A stretch of 45,439 nt of DNA from an uncultured Clostridia bacterium (GCA_947588905.1 CANQBB010000008.1:1-45439), one strand, 5' to 3'. Counted from the first letter of the stretch, positions 31,525 through 42,103 are shown. Notes: generated by a model from the letters alone, not told the origin. Numbers and translations are program-made.

Positions 31525-31654
31525 GAGATGGTAAATTTATTTTGCCATCTTTTTAATTTTTTTAAATTAAATCTTATGTAAAATCAAAATAGTTGATAAT
31601 TTATAAAAATAATGTTATAATTAAAAAAGTGTTTTATATTAAGGAGGTTTTTTT

Positions 31655-31894
31655 ATGGCAAAAAGGACACCTGAAACCATGGAAACAATGAAAAAAGAAA
31701 TTGTTAATTTTTTAAAAATTTTTGAGAAGGATACAGAAGGACAAGAAATGTTGTCGCCAAGAACTATTGGGTGGCTTCGTTCAGCAGCTAAAGAAAATGA
31801 TTCTGAAAAATTCTTTAGTATAATTGAGAAAATAGGCTTTGAAAAGGGCATTCTTGATGCTAGATATAATCTTCAACTATACTTAGATAATTGA
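31655..31894 (+). CDS. Hypothetical protein (79 aa)
   Basis: ORF with RBS AAGGAGG. Confidence 0.6.
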   Translation: MAKRTPETMETMKKEIVNFLKIFEKDTEGQEMLSPRTIGWLRSAAKENDSEKFFSIIEKIGFEKGILDARYNLQLYLDN

Positions 31895-31895
31895 T

Positions 31896-31951
31896 AAAAA
31901 AGCATTCACAAAATGTAGCTAGATGCTAATTTGTGAATGCTTTTTATATTG
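31896..31951 (+). terminator. Bidirectional terminator
   Basis: AAAAAGCATTCACAAA...TTTGTGAATGCTTTTT between convergent genes. Confidence 0.7.
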
Positions 31952-31957
31952 TAAAAT

Positions 31958-33664
31958 TTAGTAAACTTCAGAATTTTCTTCATTCTTAATTTTAAGGATT
32001 CTATCTATTAAAGTAGATACAGAATCTTTATCAAAAAAGTCTGAAAGAAAAACATTATTACATTCATTTATTGCTGCTATGATTTTATTTAGTTTAGCTT
32101 TATCTTCTACATTTGTTGATCTTTTTTCAGCAAATAATGAATTCTTAATTGGCAATAGTTCCTGTGTATTTTCAACATATTTATCAAATGTTTCTCTATT
32201 TATAAAAACTTTTTCTGCACATTCTTTAATTAGTTCATAATTTGGAATATATTCTGTTTCAAATGAATTTGATTTTCCATCTGGAGTAAATTTTGGTGGA
32301 TTATTATAGGCATAGTGCAAAGTATTTATAATATAATGAAAACCTTCCTCTGATGAAAGCAAACCATTTGAAGTTAAATTTAAATTTGTATCTTCAATAT
32401 TTTGAGAGAACTCTTTGCACAAAGATCTACAAAAACCATATACAACATCAGGATCAAATTGAGAACCAGAGCTTTGGCAAACTTCTATAATTGCTTGTTC
32501 AAGATTTTTAGGTCTATTATAAGAACGAGATGTTGTCATTGCATCAAAAGCATCAGCAACGGCTATAATTCTGCCTATAGTAGATATTTGAGTACCTTTT
32601 TTATGATCTGGATAACCTTTTCCATCATATCTTTCGTGATGTTCTTCAATACCTCTAGCAACAGTTCCCAATGAAGAAATACTTTCAGAAATATAATCAA
32701 AGAAAAGAGATCCTATTTGAGTATGTTGTTTCATAACTTCATATTCAAAATCATCTAATCCACTTGGTTTATCTAATATACTATTTGGAATTCCTATTTT
32801 TCCTATATCATGAGCATTGGCAATACCACCAACTAATTCAATAAAATCAGACTTGAAGCGATACATTTTTTTTGTATTATTAACTAAGTCTGGTTCTGCA
32901 ACTTTATGAAAATCTAAGTCTGAAAAATTTTTTGAAAAATCTTCTTTATCAAATCTCATTCCACTAGCTGCTATTGATGCTATATTTGAAACTCTTGTAG
33001 AATGTCCTTTTGTATATGGATTTTTTGCATCAAAAGTATATGTAATTAAATATGATAATCTTGTTACTAATGATGCTAAATCTTTATTTTTTTGACCTTC
33101 TAAATCTATAGCTGCTTTTGAATCAAAAATATCATTTTCAATAACAGCCGGCAAAATAGAAGTAGATAAATCATCTAAATCAGCTTCATATCCTGCCATA
33201 AAATGAGGGGGAGTATAATCTTTTAACTTTTCAGTTGTTCTTTGTGTAAAGTCTTTGAAAAAATCTTTTTGCTCTGAAAAATCTTTTTTATTATAAGTAG
33301 CAATAATAGGTGCACTCTCACGAACTAATTCACCATTTTCATATTTAGGTGCATTTATTTTAAGTATTTCATCTAGTCTTTTCTCTTTTTTAGAATCTTT
33401 TTCTAGATAAACAGCTCCAAAATCAGCTACTATAGTATCACATTGATAGCCATAATCATCTACTGGATCTTCTGACAAATCAATTATTTTTATTCCTATC
33501 TTTTTTTGTGAACTTTCTTTATCACCATTTAAATTGTACAATCTATCATAAGCTTCAACATTATGCATTGATTCTAATAATTGTTTATTTCCATAAACTC
33601 CTAATCTATATTCTCCTGCTCCTACTCGAGCAAGTTTACCTACGATATCTTTTGCATTTATCAC
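31958..33664 (-). CDS. HD-GYP domain protein
   Basis: GHSTRVSNIA, ANAHDIGKIGIP, HHERYDGKGYPD, GRIIAVADAFDAMTTSRSYN. Confidence 0.9.
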   Translation of the reverse strand: MINAKDIVGKLARVGAGEYRLGVYGNKQLLESMHNVEAYDRLYNLNGDKESSQKKIGIKIIDLSEDPVDDYGYQCDTIVADFGAVYLEKDSKKEKRLDEILKINAPKYENGELVRESAPIIATYNKKDFSEQKDFFKDFTQRTTEKLKDYTPPHFMAGYEADLDDLSTSILPAVIENDIFDSKAAIDLEGQKNKDLASLVTRLSYLITYTFDAKNPYTKGHSTRVSNIASIAASGMRFDKEDFSKNFSDLDFHKVAEPDLVNNTKKMYRFKSDFIELVGGIANAHDIGKIGIPNSILDKPSGLDDFEYEVMKQHTQIGSLFFDYISESISSLGTVARGIEEHHERYDGKGYPDHKKGTQISTIGRIIAVADAFDAMTTSRSYNRPKNLEQAIIEVCQSSGSQFDPDVVYGFCRSLCKEFSQNIEDTNLNLTSNGLLSSEEGFHYIINTLHYAYNNPPKFTPDGKSNSFETEYIPNYELIKECAEKVFINRETFDKYVENTQELLPIKNSLFAEKRSTNVEDKAKLNKIIAAINECNNVFLSDFFDKDSVSTLIDRILKIKNEENSEVY

Positions 33665-34097
33665 GACTGTAAATAACCTCCTAACGTAAATATTTATAAC
33701 TATTTTTTATCACAAAAAATAAATAAAGTAAATAGAAAACTTCTAGTCATATGTGTAAAAGCAAAAATAAAGTACATGAATTTTTCACAAAACTTGTATT
33801 ATTCTTCTTTATTTATTCAAAAAACTAACAAATTAAAAACACATACTTATTATAAAATAAATTTTAATAAGAAAGGAGAGGATGCCTATAAGATATTTTA
33901 TATAACTATGATTCATAATATAAATCTTTACAAACCACATAAATAAAAAATCCAGTTTAATTAGACTGGATTTTTTAATGTTAATTGGCAAAGTAAAATT
34001 CTTTCAAAAATGTAAGAATATTTTATTGAATGTACGTTGACGCTGTACTATCACAAATGATACAATTATATTAAATAAAAAATATTAGGAGTATAAA

Positions 34098-34799
34098 ATG
34101 AAAATTTTAAAAAATATATTTAGAATATTACTACTATGCTTAGTTGTAATTGTTGCCTATATGGTTTATGATGGATATAGTTTATATAAAGATGCAATAG
34201 ACAGCATGCCATTATCCGAAAAAATAGCAGAAATAAAAAGTATAGATAATTATACTAAAATTGAAGAAGTACCATCTATTTATTTTGATGCAGTTATTGC
34301 AGCTGAAGATCATAGATTTTATAATCATAATGGAATAGATATAATTTCAATTGTACGAGCAATAGTAACTGATATTAAAGCAATGAGTTTTGTAGAGGGA
34401 GGCAGTACAATAACACAACAACTTGCAAAGAATATTTATTTTACACAAGAAAAAACTATTTCAAGAAAAATCGCAGAAGTATTTATGGCACTTGATATTG
34501 AAAGAAATTATGAAAAAAAAGAAATACTGGAATTTTATATAAATACAAGTTTTTATGGAGAAGGTTGCTATACTGTAAAAGAAGCGGCAAGAAAATATTT
34601 TGATAAAGAAGCAATTGAAATGAGCGATTATGAATGTATATTACTTGCTGGTGTACCAAATGCTCCAAGTGTTTATGCACCTACAATAAATCCTGACTTG
34701 GCAAAAAAAAGACAGTTACAGGTAATACAAAAAATGATAAAATATGAAAAAATAACTGAAGAACGAGCTAAAGAAATTTTGGAGGAAGAAAATGATTAA
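34098..34799 (+). CDS. Monofunctional peptidoglycan transglycosylase (GT51)
   Basis: AAEDHRFYNHNGID, GGSTITQQLAKNIYFT, RKIAEVFMALDIERNYEKKEILEFYINTSFYGEGCY. Confidence 0.92.
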   Translation: MKILKNIFRILLLCLVVIVAYMVYDGYSLYKDAIDSMPLSEKIAEIKSIDNYTKIEEVPSIYFDAVIAAEDHRFYNHNGIDIISIVRAIVTDIKAMSFVEGGSTITQQLAKNIYFTQEKTISRKIAEVFMALDIERNYEKKEILEFYINTSFYGEGCYTVKEAARKYFDKEAIEMSDYECILLAGVPNAPSVYAPTINPDLAKKRQLQVIQKMIKYEKITEERAKEILEEEND

Positions 34800-35526
34800 A
34801 AAAGAACTTTTAGAATTTGTTATAGATAAATATGGAGATTTGATGCTAGAAGAAGGCGAAATAGAGCTAATAGCAATGTTTATTGATGATATTATGAAGC
34901 ATGAGGATGTTAAGTTAGAAGAAATAGAAGATGCTGGAAGCGGAAAAACAAGTCGAAATATAAAAATTGGAGAATATGTTTTAAAGGTTGGCTATAATAG
35001 AATTCATAAAAATTTTAGAAATTCATCTATGGTATTACAACCTATAATTAGGCGAGAAATAGAAAATAGCTATGGTGATACAATTTTTTTAGAAGTACAA
35101 AATGCTGTTGATACAGAATGGCATAGATTTGAAAGAGATAAAATATTTGAAATAATGTATCAAGTGTATAAAGGTGTTAGAGAAGAGGGAATGGTATGGA
35201 CAGATATTCAGTATTTGAATATAGGCAAACTTTTAAAAGATAACAAAATAAATTATGATACAAAAATTCATGATGAAAATGGAAATATTATATCAAAAGA
35301 ATTAGAACCTGAAGAAGATGCAACAGGAATAAAAGGAAAACCAAGAAAGATTTTAAAGGCTGGGGACTATGTTATATTAGATACAGATTGTATATTTGAT
35401 GAAAATGATCTCCCAAATGGACAAAGTATAAAAGAATCTATATTAGATTTTTATTATGACAATTTTGAGCTAAGATATCAAAAAGAAAAAGCAGAACAGG
35501 AAAAAGAAGAAAAAGATGATAGATAA
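34792..35526 (+). CDS. Conserved hypothetical protein, possibly protein-kinase-like fold
   Basis: Overlaps GT51 stop by 8 nt; VLKVG...QPIIRREI...VYKGVREEGMVWTDIQYLNIGKL loosely resembles kinase/APH-fold motifs. Confidence 0.55.
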   Translation: MIKKELLEFVIDKYGDLMLEEGEIELIAMFIDDIMKHEDVKLEEIEDAGSGKTSRNIKIGEYVLKVGYNRIHKNFRNSSMVLQPIIRREIENSYGDTIFLEVQNAVDTEWHRFERDKIFEIMYQVYKGVREEGMVWTDIQYLNIGKLLKDNKINYDTKIHDENGNIISKELEPEEDATGIKGKPRKILKAGDYVILDTDCIFDENDLPNGQSIKESILDFYYDNFELRYQKEKAEQEKEEKDDR

Positions 35527-35542
35527 TTGTGAAAAAATAATT

Positions 35543-35576
35543 AGGGGCTGTAATAAAACTTTACAGCCCTTTTGTT
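35543..35576 (+). terminator. Terminator
   Basis: GGGGCTGTAA...TTTACAGCCC TTTT. Confidence 0.7.
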
Positions 35577-35581
35577 TGCTA

Positions 35582-36151
35582 CTAATTAAATTTTATTGGA
35601 CCACTACTATACGAGCTTAGATGTGGTTTAAATGGTTTAACGTTTGGATAATTTGTAGTATCCATAATACTTGTAATATTAAATTTACTAACTACAATAC
35701 TAAGTTCAATAGCTTCAGTCATAAGTTTTTGAAGTAATTCAAATTTTAATGCATCTGGTTTATTGTAAAAATCAGAAAAGTTTAAAGCACGTACTGCCCA
35801 ATATACAGAAGAATTCATAATATCATCAACACTTCTTCTGGCACTCCTTAATGAATTTAATGCTGCTTCTAAATTCTCTGCATAGTAATCAACATTAAAT
35901 GATACTCTAACTATTTTTCCATCGTGTGTTTCAAAATCATTTGTATAATATTTATAGATATGGCTTGTTGAGATTCTTGTCGTAACTTTATCAGTCGATG
36001 GCCAAAAAAAGAATATACCAGCTTTTTTAGTTTTTAAATAATGAGAATTTCTATCTATTATATAAACTGTATTTGCAGGTACAAATCTTATAATACCTAT
36101 AGCAAATAAAATAAAAATTAAGAAAATTAGTATTTCTAATAGTCCACCCAT
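35582..36151 (-). CDS. Short SPFH/band-7-like membrane protein
   Basis: RFVPANTVYIIDRNSHYLKTKKAGIFFFWPSTDKVTTRIS. Confidence 0.6.
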   Translation of the reverse strand: MGGLLEILIFLIFILFAIGIIRFVPANTVYIIDRNSHYLKTKKAGIFFFWPSTDKVTTRISTSHIYKYYTNDFETHDGKIVRVSFNVDYYAENLEAALNSLRSARRSVDDIMNSSVYWAVRALNFSDFYNKPDALKFELLQKLMTEAIELSIVVSKFNITSIMDTTNYPNVKPFKPHLSSYSSGPIKFN

Positions 36152-36274
36152 AAAATTCACTCCTTTAATTAAATTATAACATATCATATTTTTTTTTAAA
36201 ATAAAAAAGTTAAAATATAGAAATATTTTGAAAAATATTATATAATGCATAAAAATATAAGGAGATAATTATAA

Positions 36275-37144
36275 ATGGATATAATAATAGGAAAATCAGC
36301 AGGTTTTTGCTATGGAGTTAAAAGAGCTGTAGAATCTGCGGAAAATGATATTAAAAATGCGACTGAAAAAATATATTGCTTAGGAGAAATTGTGCATAAT
36401 AAAGAAGTAGTGAATGGGTTAAAAGATAAAGGAATAAATTTTATTGAAGATATATCTGAAGCAGATTCTACTACAATTATTAGAGCTCACGGAGTTACAA
36501 AACAAGTGTATAAAACAGCAGAAGAAAAAGGTATCAGCTTAAAAGATTATACTTGTCCTAATGTAATAAAGATACATAGAATAGCTGAAGAATATGCAAG
36601 CAAAGATTATTATATTTTGTTATTTGGTTCTAAAAAACATCCAGAGAATATTGGTACTATAAGTTATTGCGGAGATAAATATATAGTTATAGAAAATGAA
36701 GATGATGTATTTAATGCTATTGATGTGATAAATAATTGGAATATAAAAAAAGTTTTAGTTATTTCACAAACAACTTTTAAGTTGGAGGATTTTATTGTAT
36801 ATAGCGAAATATTACAAAATGAGTTAAGTAAAGATACTGAAATTATAATTAAAAATACTATTTGCAAAGCTACAGAAATAAGGCAGCTTGAAACAGAAGA
36901 AATATCAAAAATTGTTGATGTTATGATTATAATTGGAGGCAAGAATAGTTCAAACACTAAAAAACTTTATGACATTGCAAAAGAAAATTGTGAAAAAACT
37001 TTTTGCATTGAAACAAAAGAAGAAATCTTAGATACTAATTTTTCTATATTTGAAAAAATAGGTATAATGGCAGGGGCATCAACTCCTCAAAAAAGTATAG
37101 ATGAAGTTTGTGAATTATTAAAACAAAAAGATATGAGTTTTTAA
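36275..37144 (+). CDS. ispH: 4-hydroxy-3-methylbut-2-enyl diphosphate reductase
   Basis: AGFCYGVKRAVESAE, LGEIVHNKEVV, IIRAHGV, TCPNVIKIH. Confidence 0.95.
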   Translation: MDIIIGKSAGFCYGVKRAVESAENDIKNATEKIYCLGEIVHNKEVVNGLKDKGINFIEDISEADSTTIIRAHGVTKQVYKTAEEKGISLKDYTCPNVIKIHRIAEEYASKDYYILLFGSKKHPENIGTISYCGDKYIVIENEDDVFNAIDVINNWNIKKVLVISQTTFKLEDFIVYSEILQNELSKDTEIIIKNTICKATEIRQLETEEISKIVDVMIIIGGKNSSNTKKLYDIAKENCEKTFCIETKEEILDTNFSIFEKIGIMAGASTPQKSIDEVCELLKQKDMSF

Positions 37145-37146
37145 AA

Positions 37147-37194
37147 AGAGAGCATTTACAAAATGAAATACCATTTTATAAATGCTCTTTTATA
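37147..37194 (+). terminator. Bidirectional terminator
   Basis: AGAGCATTTACAAAATG...CATTTTATAAATGCTCT TTT. Confidence 0.7.
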
Positions 37195-37196
37195 TG

Positions 37197-37451
37197 TTAG
37201 AAAATTTTGATATTAGTTACAGGACTTTCACTACACAATTCTTTATAGCAGTTAGGAACATGATATGTAAATTTAAGAGGACTACCAATTTCAAGCAAGC
37301 TAATTTTTCCAACTGTATATGTACCGATAGCAGTATTGTCTGAAAAGTCAAAAACACTTACATCTAAAGTGCCGACTTTAGTTTTATAAAAGTTATAGAC
37401 TACAAAATCTTTTGTTGTAACAGCAAAATGATCACAACTCATGTAGTCCAT
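37197..37451 (-). CDS. Hypothetical protein
   Basis: ORF MDYMSCDHFAVTTKDFVVYNFYKTKVGTLDVSVFDFSD. Confidence 0.5.
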   Translation of the reverse strand: MDYMSCDHFAVTTKDFVVYNFYKTKVGTLDVSVFDFSDNTAIGTYTVGKISLLEIGSPLKFTYHVPNCYKELCSESPVTNIKIF

Positions 37452-37472
37452 ATAAGTTACACCTTCTTTCCT

Positions 37473-37946
37473 TTAATCAGGGTTGTCTTTAAATGTCAAT
37501 CTGCCATTTCTATCACACATTGCATATTTTTTTAATGAAGGATTTTGTCCGACTAAAGGTATTTTAGAAAAATAAAGCATACTATCCGTGATAGAATCTA
37601 ATTTATAGTTTAAATCTAGAATAATATTTAGATTGTAATCAAGAAGACCTTGCAAGATATATTCAGGATATGGCTGACTTATTAAATATACAGGAAAATC
37701 AAAAGCATCTAAAGTGGTTAAAATTGAATCTGACATTATATGTATGCCGTTATAACCAATAAATACTATTTTTCCATCAATAAGCCGAACGATTGCATAT
37801 TTTCTGCCATTAAAATCTTCAATTACTTGATCAACATTTTTTATTAGAACCCGAGAACTTTTGCGAATAATAGCTTTCTGCAATAGCTTTAATGTAAATC
37901 CATCATGGGTGTTTATAATTTCGTAAGTAAGTGCTTTTTTATGCAT
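37473..37946 (-). CDS. Hypothetical protein
   Basis: 157-aa ORF following an AGGAAGGAGAATC-type RBS on the minus strand. Confidence 0.55.
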   Translation of the reverse strand: MHKKALTYEIINTHDGFTLKLLQKAIIRKSSRVLIKNVDQVIEDFNGRKYAIVRLIDGKIVFIGYNGIHIMSDSILTTLDAFDFPVYLISQPYPEYILQGLLDYNLNIILDLNYKLDSITDSMLYFSKIPLVGQNPSLKKYAMCDRNGRLTFKDNPD

Positions 37947-38134
37947 GCTGATTCTCCTTCCTAATTGGTTGATGTGCAGAAAAAAGAAAAATTATAATCT
38001 TTTTAAAATATGAGATTTTATTTGAATAATTTTATATCATGCTATGTTAATTTTGTCAATTATGAACTATCTTTTCTTGTATTTTTGCTAAAAATGTTGT
38101 ATAGTTATCTAAGATAATACAATGGAGGGATATT

Positions 38135-39829
38135 ATGAGACTAAGCAAAGATTTTTTTTATACATTAAGAGAAGATGCAAAAGATGAAGATTCTGTTAGT
38201 GGAAATTTACTTGTAAAGAGTGGAATGATAAAGAAAGTAAGTAATGGAATTTATATGAATATGCCTTTGGGAGAAAGAGTTTCTAAAAATGTAATGAAAA
38301 TAATTAGAGATTGCATGAATGAAGCAGGAGCAAGTGAAGTTTCAATGCCTCATGTTTTGCCTATGGATTATTTTGAAGCTTCTGGAAGAGCATCATCTTT
38401 TGGTAAAAGTATATTTAAATTAAATGATAGATATGGTAGGCCATATGCTTTAGGACCAACACATGAGGAATTTTTTGTACTTGCTGCACTTAGCAAAGTA
38501 AAATCATATAGAGATTTACCTTTTACCATTTATCAAATTGGAGAAAAATATAGAGATGAAGTTAGACCAAGGCTTGGTCTTATTCGTGTTAGAGAATTTA
38601 TTATGAAAGATGCATATAGTTTTGATGTAGATGAAGAGGGTATGCAAGAATCGTATCAAAAAATGTTTGATGCATATCATAAAATCTTTACTAAAGTTGG
38701 ATTAAAATATAATGTTGTTAAAGCTGATACTGGAGTTATGGGAGGTCTTCTTTCAGAAGAGTTTCAAGCTATAACAGATACTGGTGAAGATATTTTGGTA
38801 TTATGCGATAGTTGTGATTTTGCATCTAATATTGAAGTAAGCAAATGTGTAAAAAATTCGAATATAGAAGATGAAGTAGAAAAAGATTATAGTGAAGTTT
38901 ATACACCAAATGCAGGGACTATTGAAGATGTTACTAACTTTTTGGGATTACCTGTTAATAAATTTGTTAAAACAATGATTTATAAAATTGATGATAAATT
39001 TTATGCATGCATGGTTGAAGCAGATAGAGAAGTTAATGAAGTTAAAGTACAAAAACTTCTTGGTGCAAATGAAATTGAACTTGCTAGTGAAGAAGATGTA
39101 AATAGAATCACTAATGCTAGAATTGGCTTTGCTGGACCTATTGGTTTAGAGATTCCAATTATTATGGATGAAAATATTACATGTAAAAAGAATTTTATTG
39201 TTGGAGCAAATAAATCAGATTATCATTTGAAAGATGTTAATTTAAAAGACTTCAAAGCAGATATTATTGCAGATATTAAAAATATTAAAGAGGGAGATAC
39301 TTGTCCAAAGTGTGGAGGAAAAATTCATTTCAAAAAAGGAATAGAAGTAGGTAACACTTTTAAGCTTGGAACAAAGTATTCTGAAAAATTAGGATTAAAT
39401 TATTTAGATAAAGATAATAAGTTAAATCCTGTTCAAATGGGATGCTATGGTATTGGTGTTGGAAGAATTATTGCTGCAGCAATTGAGCAAAATCATGATG
39501 AAAAGGGAATTATTTGGCCTATGAGTATTGCTCCTTATAAAGTTGCAATAGTACTTATAGATGCAAAAAATGATTTACAAAGAGAAACGGCAGAAAGCTT
39601 ATATAAAGAGCTTAATGATTTAGAAATTGATACTATACTTGATGACAGAAATGAAAGACCAGGAGTTAAATTTAATGACATGGAACTAATAGGAATTCCA
39701 ATAAGAATTACAATTGGAAAAAAGATAAATGATGGCGAAATAGAGATTAAATTAAGAAATTCAGAAGATATAAGAATAATCAAAGCTGAAAATGCTGTTG
39801 AAGAAATAAAAAAGTGTATTGAAAACTGA
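38135..39829 (+). CDS. proS: Prolyl-tRNA synthetase
   Basis: GPTHEEFFVLAALS, RDEVRPRLGLIRVREFIMKDAYSFD, GCYGIGVGRIIAAAIEQNHDEKGIIWP. Confidence 0.97.
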   Translation: MRLSKDFFYTLREDAKDEDSVSGNLLVKSGMIKKVSNGIYMNMPLGERVSKNVMKIIRDCMNEAGASEVSMPHVLPMDYFEASGRASSFGKSIFKLNDRYGRPYALGPTHEEFFVLAALSKVKSYRDLPFTIYQIGEKYRDEVRPRLGLIRVREFIMKDAYSFDVDEEGMQESYQKMFDAYHKIFTKVGLKYNVVKADTGVMGGLLSEEFQAITDTGEDILVLCDSCDFASNIEVSKCVKNSNIEDEVEKDYSEVYTPNAGTIEDVTNFLGLPVNKFVKTMIYKIDDKFYACMVEADREVNEVKVQKLLGANEIELASEEDVNRITNARIGFAGPIGLEIPIIMDENITCKKNFIVGANKSDYHLKDVNLKDFKADIIADIKNIKEGDTCPKCGGKIHFKKGIEVGNTFKLGTKYSEKLGLNYLDKDNKLNPVQMGCYGIGVGRIIAAAIEQNHDEKGIIWPMSIAPYKVAIVLIDAKNDLQRETAESLYKELNDLEIDTILDDRNERPGVKFNDMELIGIPIRITIGKKINDGEIEIKLRNSEDIRIIKAENAVEEIKKCIEN

Positions 39830-39924
39830 AACAAGGGGACGGAGCAAACTTTCAATTTTGCTTCGTTTTTTTGTGTTTCATGCTACAAAATTGAAAGTTT
39901 GCTCCGTCCCCTTGTTTCAGTTTT
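39822..39924. repeat. Perfect 39-bp inverted repeat with 25-nt spacer
   Basis: AAAACTGAAACAAGGGGACGGAGCAAACTTTCAATTTTG and its exact reverse complement. Confidence 0.95.
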
Positions 39925-40089
39925 TGAATGTTTGACTTGCAAATTGTAATAAATTATGATAATATGAATATCAAAATATATATTGAAGAATTGTTTAAGT
40001 ATGATTATGCAAGGACAAAAATGTAGATTTTATGTAAGAAAGATTTTTAAAAAGTAAGAATTATAGAAAAAGAATAGGAGGAAAAAACA

Positions 40090-40413
40090 ATGAAGAACAT
40101 AAACAAAAGCTGTTTCGTAGCAATTGCGTATGTGTTTATCATTGACTTTTGGATTGCGATGTTCTTTATTAAACCGGCAATAAGTTTTAGTGGACTTATT
40201 GGAACTTTGTTTTTCATTTTTTGTTTTTTTCCTGTGCAAAGAAAGTTTGTTAATAAAAGAGTGCGGAATTCACTAATTATTGGAATGGTTGCAACATTTA
40301 TTAGTAATATGGCTTTTAATGTATCGCTCTGTCCAGCAATTATTTGTTCTATAATAATTATGCTTCCTGTATTTTTTATAGTTTGGGAAATGTTTGCTAA
40401 TGATACAAACTAA
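40090..40413 (+). CDS. Small multi-TM membrane protein
   Basis: RBS AGGAGG; hydrophobic 107-aa ORF. Confidence 0.6.
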   Translation: MKNINKSCFVAIAYVFIIDFWIAMFFIKPAISFSGLIGTLFFIFCFFPVQRKFVNKRVRNSLIIGMVATFISNMAFNVSLCPAIICSIIIMLPVFFIVWEMFANDTN

Positions 40414-40426
40414 GGAGGGGCATTTA

Positions 40427-40759
40427 ATGAAAAGAAACTTTACAACGGTCATTCTTTTTGCAGTAAGCATTGCTGGAATATTAGCTAGTCTAGGGTGTTT
40501 TGTGTTAGCTTTTATGACGAAATCGTGGTACAATCTTGGATATATTTTATATTTTATTGTTGGCATTGCATTTTTTTTCAATTATGACAATTTTGAAATG
40601 GTTATTTTGGGATTTGTTGTGTCTTTTTTGATTTCAGCTTTTTTAAATGTTTTTATATTTGATTTTTCATGGCTTGGTATAATTTTGATTTCATTTGTAC
40701 AAAATCTGTTGTTCCCATGTATGGGAGGTTTAATAGTTAAGGCATATGATCTATTTTAA
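40427..40759 (+). CDS. Small multi-TM membrane protein
   Basis: RBS AAGGAGGGG then ATG at 40427. Confidence 0.6.
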   Translation: MKRNFTTVILFAVSIAGILASLGCFVLAFMTKSWYNLGYILYFIVGIAFFFNYDNFEMVILGFVVSFLISAFLNVFIFDFSWLGIILISFVQNLLFPCMGGLIVKAYDLF

Positions 40760-40790
40760 AAGAAGGTGGAGATTTCTCCACCTTTTTTGT
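40760..40790 (+). terminator. Terminator
   Basis: AAGGTGGAGA TT TCTCCACCTTTTTT. Confidence 0.75.
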
Positions 40791-40861
40791 GAGCATTTAT
40801 TGAAAAAAAAGAATAAATAATGTATAATATGAACGTCAAAAAATTTCTAAGAGGTGTAAAT

Positions 40862-41920
40862 ATGTTTGATAAATTAGAAAATGTTGAGAAACGTTATGAA
40901 GAATTAAATCAAAAAATAAGTGACCCAGAGGTAATTGCAAATCAAAATGAGTGGAAAAAATTAATGAAGGAACATGCAGATATAGAAGAAATCGTTGAAA
41001 AATATAGAGAATATAAAAAAGTGCAATCATCAATTGAAGATTTAAAAGAAATGCTTGATGATAAGGAAATGCATGATTTGGCCCAAGCAGAGTTAGATGA
41101 TGCAAAAGAAAAATTGCCTAAAATTGAAGAAGAATTAAAACTATTATTAGTTCCAAAAGATCCTAATGATGATAAAAATGTTATAGTGGAAATTAGAGGC
41201 GGAGCAGGAGGAGAAGAATCTTCTCTATTTGCTGCTGACTTATTTAGAATGTATAGTATGTACGCAGAAAAGAAAAGATGGAAATTAGAAGTACTTAATT
41301 TAAATGAGACAGAACTAGGTGGAATTAAAGAAGTAACATTTATGATCACTGGCAAAGGTGCATACAGTAGACTTAAATTTGAAAGTGGTGTTCATAGAGT
41401 TCAAAGAGTTCCAGATACTGAATCTAGTGGAAGAATTCATACTTCAACAGCAACAGTTGCAGTGCTTCCAGAAGTTGATGATGTTGAAGTTGAGATAAAC
41501 CCTGCTGACTTAAAAGTTGATACTTTTAGATCAAGTGGTGCTGGTGGACAACATATAAACAAAACAGAATCTGCAATTAGAATAACACATATTCCAACAG
41601 GAGTAGTTGTCGAATGTCAAACAGAACGTTCACAAATACAAAATAGAGAAACAGCAATGTCAATGCTTAGAGCAAAACTTTACGAAGCAGAATTAGAAAA
41701 GCAAACTAAAGAACAAGCCAGTGCTAGAAGAAGTCAAGTTGGTAGTGGAGATCGTAGTGAAAAAATTAGAACATATAATTTTCCACAAGGAAGAATTACA
41801 GATCATAGAATTGGGCTTAGTATGTATCAAGTTGATGAATTTCTAAATGGAGGAATTGATGAAATGATAGATGCACTAAATGCAGCAGATAGAGCTGCAA
41901 GACTTTCAGAAGAAGACTAA
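40862..41920 (+). CDS. prfA: Peptide chain release factor 1
   Basis: [54 protein letters not shown]. Confidence 0.97.
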   Translation: MFDKLENVEKRYEELNQKISDPEVIANQNEWKKLMKEHADIEEIVEKYREYKKVQSSIEDLKEMLDDKEMHDLAQAELDDAKEKLPKIEEELKLLLVPKDPNDDKNVIVEIRGGAGGEESSLFAADLFRMYSMYAEKKRWKLEVLNLNETELGGIKEVTFMITGKGAYSRLKFESGVHRVQRVPDTESSGRIHTSTATVAVLPEVDDVEVEINPADLKVDTFRSSGAGGQHINKTESAIRITHIPTGVVVECQTERSQIQNRETAMSMLRAKLYEAELEKQTKEQASARRSQVGSGDRSEKIRTYNFPQGRITDHRIGLSMYQVDEFLNGGIDEMIDALNAADRAARLSEED

Positions 41921-41925
41921 AAAAT

Positions 41926-41954
41926 AGGCAACTGCAATATGCAGTTGCCTTTGT
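41926..41954. terminator. Bidirectional terminator between prfA and the Gly-rich peptide gene
   Basis: AGGCAACTGCA ATA TGCAGTTGCCT with T/A tracts on both sides. Confidence 0.75.
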
Positions 41955-41998
41955 CGTTTGGTTTTGGTTAGGAAAGCATGCTAAATACCGCTACCGGG

Positions 41999-42103
41999 TT
42001 ACTTGCCGCCACCCTTACCAGCATTGACAGGGGTACCACCGTTATAAGTTCCACCCTTAGTGGAACCAGACGGACCATGTCCGCCCTTCGAACCCTTGGA
42101 CAT
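41999..42103 (-). CDS. Unannotated 34-aa Gly/Lys-rich peptide MSKGSKGGHGPSGSTKGGTYNGGTPVNAGKGGGK
   Basis: ATG preceded by AAGGAGGATAGT; complete ORF with TAA stop; GC-rich island in an AT-rich genome; consensus-like promoter upstream. Not in the ORF track (below length cutoff). Confidence 0.75.
   Translation of the reverse strand: MSKGSKGGHGPSGSTKGGTYNGGTPVNAGKGGGK

Noticed and set aside
31186-40413. Global reassignment or loss of the CGG codon as explanation for the frameshifts
   Set aside because: In-frame CGG occurs at plausible Arg positions in an XRE-like gene (YRYLFGLS), a small membrane ORF (KRVRNS) and a hypothetical ORF (SSRVL, IVRLI), so CGG appears to be rare Arg sense here; the shift looks context dependent.
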